21,429 nucleotides of DNA from Pigoraptor chileana (taxonomy: Eukaryota; Opisthokonta; Filasterea), in the NCBI GenBank assembly GCA_943704495.1, contig CALSCR010002320.1:1-21429 (forward strand). The letters are read 5' to 3'. Positions 8,330-17,000 of this stretch are shown here, one piece after another. Position 1 is the first letter of the stretch, and each line of letters begins with the position of its first letter. A model generated the notes under the pieces. That model saw only the letters and a list, made by a program, of their open reading frames with translations. It had not been told where the DNA came from and made no database searches. Made by a program: the position numbers and the translations under genes.

Positions 8330-10437
8330 TTAGCTGATGCTGCTGTAACCCGCAGTGTTGTTGCGACGGAGAGCCAACACGAGCATGACAATCGACAGAA
8401 TAAACGCAATGAGACCAAACGCAAGGCCCGCTGCAGCAATGCTCTTTGTCGTCTTCTCCGTTGAGGACGACGCCGATGCATCCAATCCGGTGGTGGAAGG
8501 AAGAAGAAGATCAAGCATGACGTCATACCTCGGAGAACCGAGTCCGGTCACGGGATCCCACCCGCGGGCGGCCACGAATCCATACTGGCAGCAGTTCTTG
8601 ACGACGACCGGGCACCTGTTGTCACCCGCGGTAACGTCGATGAATGCTTCGGGATGCTCCTTAGCCCACTTGTAGAGAAGCGGGTTGAGGAATCCGAGGG
8701 GTTTTTGTCCCGCCGCAAGCAGCTTGTCGTTGAGGAGGGAAATGATGGCCGCAAAGACGGGCGTCGAGGCGGAGGTGCCGTGGACAGAGACAATTTGGCC
8801 GCTCTGCAGGCAGAGGAACTTATGCCTGCGAGAGAGGCATCCATCATGGTTGGCGTTGTTGTTGTTGTTAGTGGCTATTATTGCTGTTGTTTTGTGGCTG
8901 TTACCGTTTGTTGTGGTTGCTTCGAGCAAGGTGCGGAGATGATTCAAAGCAATAGTGCTGTCTTCATAGTAAAACCCGGGTGATTGAAAGGGAGATTTTT
9001 GGAATTGTGACCCTGCTTCGCGTGCACATCTATTTTCACCCATGCAAATCCAAACAACAGCAGAAGTAAGTAACAACAAATAAAATATCAGCCCAATACA
9101 ACACCCACCCAATGGCGCTGACATCCGGGTACGCCCTGTTCTGGCGGCTGAACCACGTGTCCGGAGGGAGAGTGACGGTGGGATCCGCGAGGTATGCATT
9201 GACAGCGTCCTTCTGGTACTCGGGCATTGCCGCAAAGTCGGAAAAGCCTGGCGGTGCGAGCGAGCAGGGAAGAGACATATATGCGGGATTTAAGTCTGTG
9301 CTTCGTCCATGGGCACAAACACTCAACTTCGAGACGAGAGATGTGAGGGAAGCATGATGGCCATGATGCATCTTCCCATGTGGCGCCGCACGCAAACATC
9401 CCACAACACAGAACACCACCAACTGCAAAAAATGCATTACCTCCGCCCGAAGTGATCACGCCTGCCGTGTCAGAGCTGCACACACGCTCAGAGGGTGTCT
9501 TGGCATAGAAGTTGAGGTAAGTGCCGACACCCGTGTCCTTGGGATTGCGCGCATTGACTGGCGTCACGACGCGGGACAGCTGCGCGCACCGCAAAATGCA
9601 CACAAGCACACACACAAACACACAAAACAGCAACGCTCAATTAACAATACCGCCATTACATTCCAAAAAAATGTTTTCGAATTTGAAATACAAAACAAAA
9701 TCGATCTCGATATTACATTCTTCAAGTCTCATGGAGAGAAGGGACCATGATAACAGCGATAGAGAAGGGAGTGCAGAGAGTGCAGACAGCGTGGGAGGGA
9801 GTGTGGTCATGCTCCAGTTACTGCACCTGTGTTGCGCCGACATTCGTGACGTAGGGGCTCGTGTTGGGATATGCCGGTCCACTCCGCTGGCATCTGTGTG
9901 CAAACGAGATGTAGGATTCAAGTCAGAGTCTCAGGCGCTGTGCCCATCCGCACAAGAGAAAAGTGTGCAACAAAGAAAAGGGCGATACACACAACATTGT
10001 GACAATCGCCAATCATCATTAAGTTCGATGGGCCAACACGCGGAAGACAGTGGCATACACACGTAACAAAAACGTAATAAAAACAAAATACAACCCACTT
10101 TTCAGGGTGGTCGCGCGCCTGGAAGCCAACGGCACCGTCGTCTCCGCTGGCAAAGAGCACGGTGATGCCCCGGATGGCAAGCTGCTGGAACAGATTGTCG
10201 CACTGGTCGCGGTATGCCTGGTCGATCGTCGACTCGATGTCACTATAGGACACGCTGTGCACCTGCGCGAGTGTGTGTGAATGGGAAAGATGTGGGATTC
10301 AAGTCAGTATGTTGGGCGCTGTGATCATGCACACAATGGACTCCTCGACGCAATAAGGAAAGTCAAGAGCAACAAGAGTCGTGTACGTGACGTGATAATG
10401 TGAACATTTGAATGTGGGATGGTGTTCTCCACTCAGA

Positions 10438-10494
<57 letters not shown>

Positions 10495-12813
10495 GCACAC
10501 ACACACACAAAACAATCTGCACACGCACACCAAAAATCACAACAACAAAAAAACTCACGCACCAGAGGAATCGCGTCCCTGCGCTGCAGATCCTGCAGCC
10601 ACTCGAGGAAGGGCTCCTGATCGGGGTTTTCCGTGTCGTTCACGTGATGCCTGCCATCCACCGACCAGAACCACGTGGGCACGCCGGGCGCAACAGCCAT
10701 AATGTACTCAATGTCAAGCGTCGCCTCGCCTCCCGGGTTGCTGGCATCGTTGGGTCCAATGACAATGGGCTGGCGCTGGGCCGTCACACCGTGCACCTGG
10801 AAGAAGTTCTGCGTTGGAATTGCGTGCACACACACAAAAGAGAGAATAAATGCGGAGGATGTAGGAGAGTTGAGTGAGTCATCATTCTGTTACAAGAAAT
10901 ACAACGAAGACTTGTCAGGATTCAGGTCAGTGCCCTAGCCACAACCATGAAAACGGACAACATGTGAACAGACGCTTGACCATACTGCAGCAGCAACAGC
11001 GGAATGAACAACCACACCCCAAAAAACGAATAAACAAAAGAACAGCAAACACAAGCGAGGGCATAGAGCTCACATCGAGATCCGCAGGGGTGTAGTATTG
11101 GCTCAGGAACTCTTCAGCAGCCTGCGAGTTTTGCGGACTAGCACCGCGCGTGCCCCTGGGGACGCCATACAGCTCCTGGATGAGATCCGGGGTGGTGAAC
11201 GGCGAGAGAATGGCATTGTACAGACCGCCGCTGACAATGCTCGACCCGTTCGCATACAATGTCGTAAACGAGCTGATGTGGAGGGGGACATAGTTTTCCA
11301 AGGGGCGCACCGTCACGACGCACACGACGCCAACCGCATCCCAGCGAGACTGATTAGCACACAGGCCCTCCGTGATCGACGCGTAGAGGGTGGGGACCCA
11401 GTTAGCGCACGTGTGGCACGTGAGCAGACCATCGCCAGTACCATCCACCACCGAGGCAGAGTACGTCTTTGTGATGGAATCAAAGCTTTCTCCCGAAACC
11501 TTCACCGAAAAGCTGGTGATAGCCGAGGTGTTTGCACACATGTTCGTCTCTGTCGTGGGAACGCTGCCGTCCGCACATCCGGGGCGGAAGATGACGAGCA
11601 GCTGCGCATCTCCCGCGGTTTGCGACAACAGTCCAAACGTATCCTCGCTGTAGTCGGCGTCCACCGCAGAGCTGACGCGCTTGGGAGAAAACGTGGCGGG
11701 AAAACGAGAGACGCCGCCAATCACAGAAACAGCCTCGGCGACCTCAGCTGGGAGCGAATACGGTCCCAGAGTAAGCACGGCTCTGCGCTTTGCCTGCTCG
11801 GAAGCGTAGACATGGAAGGGCGCCGACTCGAGAAGCGTCTCTGCCTGGACAACGGTCATTGTCGCATACACAACATCACCCGTGGCGGGGATATCGGCCG
11901 CGATGCCTGCAGCAGCAAGCCAGTCCCTCACTGCAGCCACGTGCTTGTCGGAGGGGCGGACAATGTCGCGTATTTCGGCGGCAGAGAGATAGTTGCGCCA
12001 TTCGGTGCTGTCGGGATCCGTCACACTACACACGCGCAAGCACAAAGGAGAGACAAATAATACTCAGTTTCAGTGCAGTTCGCCTGTCTGTCAGTCATTT
12101 TGCGTTGGTGCATTAGCGTGCACGTCGTAGAGTTTCCAGGTTTCTCGTTTCTTTGAGGTGTTGTCCTTATAACACATACACACAAACATTGTCCTTATAA
12201 CACATACACACAAACACTGTCCTTATAACACATACACACAAACACACTAGCACACACGCACACAAATACTCACACACTTATAGAAACATGCGCACACATA
12301 CATACACATACATACACATACATACACACACACGTACCGTCGGAAAATGTCGTCAACTTTGTCCAGGTTGCTTTGCGTCAGAAAGAAAGATACGCGGAGC
12401 TTCGCGGCAGGATTCGCTCTGTGAACAATTCAAGAACAAGACAAGAACAGTTCGTTCAGAAATGCGTTGCAGATTACTGAATGAGAATACAAACGCTGCA
12501 GAGCTTATTTCTCACCGTTCAATCAGAGACCATCCATTCGGAACTTCAGCAGGCGCATCTGCATGGGAAGAGGGAAAGAAACATTAAGATCATGATGTCA
12601 CAGTGAAATCACACTGAATATCGAAACGCACTTTTTCATGATTAATATTATGAGTACATTTTCCGATGAGCAGGAACACACACACACATACATACATACA
12701 TACATACATATACACAGACACAGACACAGACACACACACACAGACACACACACACACACACTCACAACACTCACAACACTCACAACACTCACAACACTCA
12801 CAACACTCACACA

Positions 12814-12873
<60 letters not shown>

Positions 12874-13109
12874 TACACATACACCACACACATACATACA
12901 CACACACAAAACAAACAAACAAGCAAACACACACACAAGCACACGCAACCACACAGACACACACAAACACATACACATCCATGCATATACACACAAACAC
13001 AAGCACAAGCACACGCAAGCATACCTCGCAAGTGAATGCGGTGGGCAACTGCCGCACCGATGGTCGCCAGCAGAGCAACAACCGCAACAAAACGCATTGC
13101 AGCCGCCAT
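8330..13109 (-). CDS. TPP1: TPP1-like sedolisin (S53) serine-carboxyl peptidase, membrane-anchored
   Basis: Ten exons on the minus strand are 13109-13025, 12558-12516, 12418-12338, 12025-11074, 10808-10563, 10262-10099, 9893-9827, 9579-9441, 9247-9109 and 8825-8330. All phases agree and give 803 residues (human TPP1 has 563). TPP1 is a lysosomal tripeptidyl aminopeptidase made as a proenzyme. A signal peptide (MAAAMRFVAVVALLATIG) is followed by a prodomain similar to human TPP1 (NGWSLIERANP, LTQSNLDKVDDIFRRVTDP, DIVRPS, GGVSRFPATF). The catalytic residues are in place: Glu415 and Asp419 (GEATLDIEY), Asp510 (ASGDDGA) and Ser657 (GTSASTPV). The calcium-site region DVTAGD...GWDPVTGLGSP is present. 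Two departures from human TPP1 are an insertion of about 150 Cys-containing residues (about 184-338) between prodomain and catalytic domain, and a C-terminal helix (about 768-791) with tail RRNNTAGYSSIS. It diverges from the receptor kinase gene. Confidence 0.95.
10440..10509 (-). repeat. (TG)n/(CA)n microsatellite in TPP1 intron 5
   Basis: An almost pure (AC)n run of about 50 nt on the + strand (TG on the TPP1 sense strand) with short interrupted flanks. It lies in the 10562-10263 intron. Confidence 0.92.
12161..12244. repeat. Three tandem copies of a 28-bp unit in TPP1 intron 3
   Basis: Units begin at 12161, 12189 and 12217, each containing TGTCCTTATAACACATACAC. They are near identical, with one T/C difference at the start of the third copy. 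CA-rich sequence follows. Confidence 0.9.
12677..13018. repeat. Large composite CA-rich satellite block filling TPP1 intron 1
   Basis: (CATA)n, (CA)n and (CAGACA)n lead into five exact copies of the 9-bp unit CTCACAACA (12761-12805), then (CA)n and CATACA units. It fills most of the 13024-12559 intron between the signal-peptide exon and the second exon. On the sense strand it reads TG. Long open frames through it are repeat artefacts. Confidence 0.92.
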
Positions 13110-14016
13110 TCTCGCGGACAACTCGTGCTTCTTTCTCACTTGATTAGAGAGAGAAATTCCTGTTCTTCTGTGATGAATCAAATCACGTGTTGTATCTAAT
13201 CACAACTGTGTAGATTCAATCGTGCCCACAGCAGGAAACTGTAATTATTGTCTGTGTGTGTGTGTATGTGTGTGTGTCATGTCATCCATTACGTCTATTT
13301 TGCGCATGCTGATTGGCTGCCGCAAGGTGCACTCGTGACACTTTTGATTGAAATCACAGTTGAATTTCCGCACTGAAATAACGGATGATGTAATGTGTTT
13401 TGCACGGCCGCTTCAATCCAACACCCCGGATGAGCCTAACACCCCGGATGACGGGTCGAAGTTCCACAAACGGTGTCACGTGGCCTACTTTTCAATTTGT
13501 ATTGGATTTCCCGCCCAGATATTTGCGGTTGGCCACCGCAAAAATAAAATTCTACTTATTAAACCCGTTACTCACGGTACTACAAAAAAATACCCCTTTG
13601 TTCCTTCAAATTCATGTGAAAATTGTTGAAGACCCCAGGATACTTCATTTTATATTGAATCAGTACGACTTTCACGCCAATTAGTCGCATTTGTCAATTT
13701 AAAGGTTACCCTAATTATACTTAGGCAGTAGAACTCGATTTTCCATTTTTGTGCCACGGTGAAAGGCTGGCGCTCTTGCCTGACACGCAGTCGATGAACG
13801 GCCCGGCGTCACTCAGCCCGGGGATGCATTTATCTTGTTCGGATTCACTTTTCTGCCAAACCGTTTTTTATTACATAACAACGCAATTTGGCCGATGCAG
13901 TTGACAACGGAGAGAACGAGAGAGCTCGTGATCAGTGGCACCGCCAGCCGTCATCAGTGTCAATCAGGCGATTAAGTCGAGAGTGCCGGCCTCAGCAGCC
14001 GGCGTTGCCAGTGAGG
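13110..14016. promoter_or_regulatory. Divergent promoter region between TPP1 and the receptor kinase gene
   Basis: About 900 bp separate the two start codons, with no recognisable coding exon. Notable structures are two direct copies of AACACCCCGGATGA at 13420-13433 and 13438-13451, and an 8-bp inverted repeat TTTGCGGT/ACCGCAAA with a 5-nt spacer at 13522-13542. A short uORF (13895-13975) precedes the proposed receptor start. A TG run is present at about 13253-13278. No TATA box is convincing. Confidence 0.5.
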
Positions 14017-17000
14017 ATGGCGCCGCCGACGGAGTCAGCAACACCCGTGACAGTGGTGAGTCATCATGCACTGACATGAGACATGATCTGACATGAGACA
14101 TGATCAGAGAGAGCTCAATTGTTTTTATTCGGCTGATGGCAACTGTACTCAGAGATTTTAGGGTAATAACTGCCGACAGGGGTACTTAATATTAATGTAA
14201 GTTGCTCGATTGTCAACGAATGATGTGATACTGGCACTCACTGACACTGCAGCGTGATGCATGCATCACAACTTGTATTATAATTATAGGGTAATGGGCA
14301 CTTAAGTGTACCGGTCGCGGTTTCAGATGACGTGCGCATTGGTCGGCCGAGACAGAACTACAATCGCCACGTGAATGTACATGTGGCACTGGTGATTGCG
14401 GTCTGTTTTTTGGTGTGCCAAGCCGAGGGCGTCATGGGTGCTGTGTGTCCCGACACATGCACATGCAACGGAGGAGACGTTCTGTCGTGCGCACTTCCCG
14501 CGAACACAACAGCCTTGTGAGTACATTGCAGCATGCCGGATTTTGTCGCTGGCTCTGCACGTCCTGTGCTGTCTGCAATCCATGCATGGAATTGAAGCCA
14601 GTCTTGTAAGTTAATACGTTGGCGGCGGTCACCAGCACAGTCATTGACAATTACTGCACTCTAAATCGCTCGATTGACCGTTTTACATCTGCAATTGAAA
14701 GTCAACTCGCCGTGGACGGCCGGCGGTTGATATAGCACACTGTTACAATATGGCTGACTATTATATACTATTCCCCTAGTCGAGGCCCGCCCTAGTCGGA
14801 TATACCCTGAGCTCAATCTTATTGATCTCGTCAGCGAGAACAGGCGAGCCATGACAGCTGAGATGCATGCACTGCATATGCATCACATCAATTGAATGAC
14901 ACCCGGGCCCCACAGTGCTATTTTACTACATTAGGACCGACTGTCATGACATTTCCGCACCAACTGTCGTTCACTTGGTGATGGAGGGCTAATCGGACAT
15001 CATGATCATTCCGCCGACTATTTTTCATGACCCTTATCAAATGCAGGGATTGGTCAAACAAGCAGCTGACGTCGATCGCAAGTGGGGTATTCAATGCACT
15101 ATTCTCGCTGAAAACACTGTGGGTACAAAAAACTTACTATAAGAGACTGTTGGCGTTACCTTCCGTAGTTAATGAGACGGGTGTCATACCAATTGTCTGG
15201 TAATCTGTTTGACTGTAAAGTTGTAACGGCTGGTCGGATGCATGCCAACTCAGCACCAAGGGATGGGATTATGACATACTCATTGATACGGATACGTTAT
15301 GGGGCACAGATTGTCAGTGTCTGCTCAATGCACGCATTTTTAATACTGTACGGCTGCGGCATGACTGTCACAGGTTGTCGGTATGCATGCATGTCTTGCC
15401 ATTCCGAGTGCTGCATGATTTCTAATCAGTCACACTTAGCCACTAGCCACACATTTGGTCACTGGCAATCTTGGCATATCTATTCAAGGGGACGGACTCT
15501 GCTACTGCGTTTTACTTCAATTAATTGAAAGGGATCGGCTGCCGTGACCATCCGAGTCACGCTGCCATTTCTATTCGACTTGCAGTGCTCTCTCCACTAA
15601 CCAAATTGCGACACTACCAAGCGGGATATTCAACAACCTCACTGCGCTGACAACACTGTGAGTGAACGAATGAGTACTGTACTGGCACTGCAATTTTTGC
15701 AATGTGTCAATGTCATCTTCGGTTGCGATTCTCATCAGTCACTGAACAATTCCGGTTGCATTGGGATCTGACGGTCTATTTTAAATGTCATGTGCCATTT
15801 CCATTCGACTTGCATTGCAGTTTCATCCACTCGAACCAAATTGCGACACTACCAAGCGGGATATTCAACAACCTCACTGCGCTGACCACACTGTGAGAAG
15901 ACTGAGTACACTGCAATTGTTGCATTGTGGTCACTTGACTAGCAGTAACTGTTGCGAATGTCATCAACTGATCATCCAATTGGGATCTGACCATCAGTTG
16001 TGCTGTCATGCCGTTTCCATTTGACTTGCAGTGACCTCCAATTGAACCAAATTGCGACACTGCCAAGCGGGATATTCGACAACCTTACTAAGCTGACTAC
16101 ACTGTGAGAGGACTGAGTCCACTTTATTGCATTGCGACTCGGCTGAGCAATTGCGAATCTCTTCAAGTCATCATAACAGTCACTGACAGTTGAGATCTAA
16201 TTATTCTGACGATTAGATGTGCTGCCATTTCCACTGTTTGACTTGCAGGATCCTCCAATCCAACCAAATTACAACACTAAGCTTACCAAGCGGGATATTT
16301 GACAAGCTCACGAAGCTGGATTGGCTGTGAGTGGACTGACTGGAGTACACTGTAATTTAATAATTGCATTGTGGTCGGTCAGTTGCGAATCCCACAGTAA
16401 ATGTGTGTCCGTACTGTCAGTATAATATCTTAGTCTGCCGAGTGAACATTTATTTAGTTGTCAATGCGCTGCCATCTCCATTTGTACTTGCAGTTACCTC
16501 TCCTATAACCAAATTACGACTCTACCAATCGGGATATTTGACAACCTCACTGCGCTGACTGGACTGTGAGTGTAGTGACTGCACCTTACAACTGTCATGT
16601 CTAATTATTATACTGTGGTCATGATCAACGGCTGCGATTCTCAGCAACATCAGTTGAGCTGCCATTTCCATTCGACTTGCAGTTACCTCTCCAATATCCG
16701 AATTGCGACTCTACCAATCGGGATATTTGACAACCTCGCTGCCGCGCTGACTCAACTGTGAGTGGACCGAGCACACTGCACCGTGCAACTGCCGTTATCT
16801 GATTATTACATTGCGGTCAAGGGTTGCGATTCTCAGTAACTTCATTTTAATTGACAGTTGCGTTGCCCATTTCCATTTGACTTTATTGCAGTTACCTCTC
16901 CAATAACCGAATTGTGACACTTCCAATCGGGATATTTGACAAGCTCACTGCGCTGAATATGCTGTGAGTAGACCGAGACATCAATTCATTACATTGTCAG

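Noticed and set aside
12598-13199. Long open frames in all frames (His-Thr and Cys-Val repeats)
   Set aside because: They are readings of the CA-rich satellite in TPP1 intron 1. Only the signal-peptide exon at 13109-13025 is coding.
15119-15585. A hidden further LRR exon in the long intron after the first LRR exon
   Set aside because: I found no LPSGIF-like stretch with flanking splice sites. Only the usual intron end CTGCCATTTCTATTCGACTT is present.
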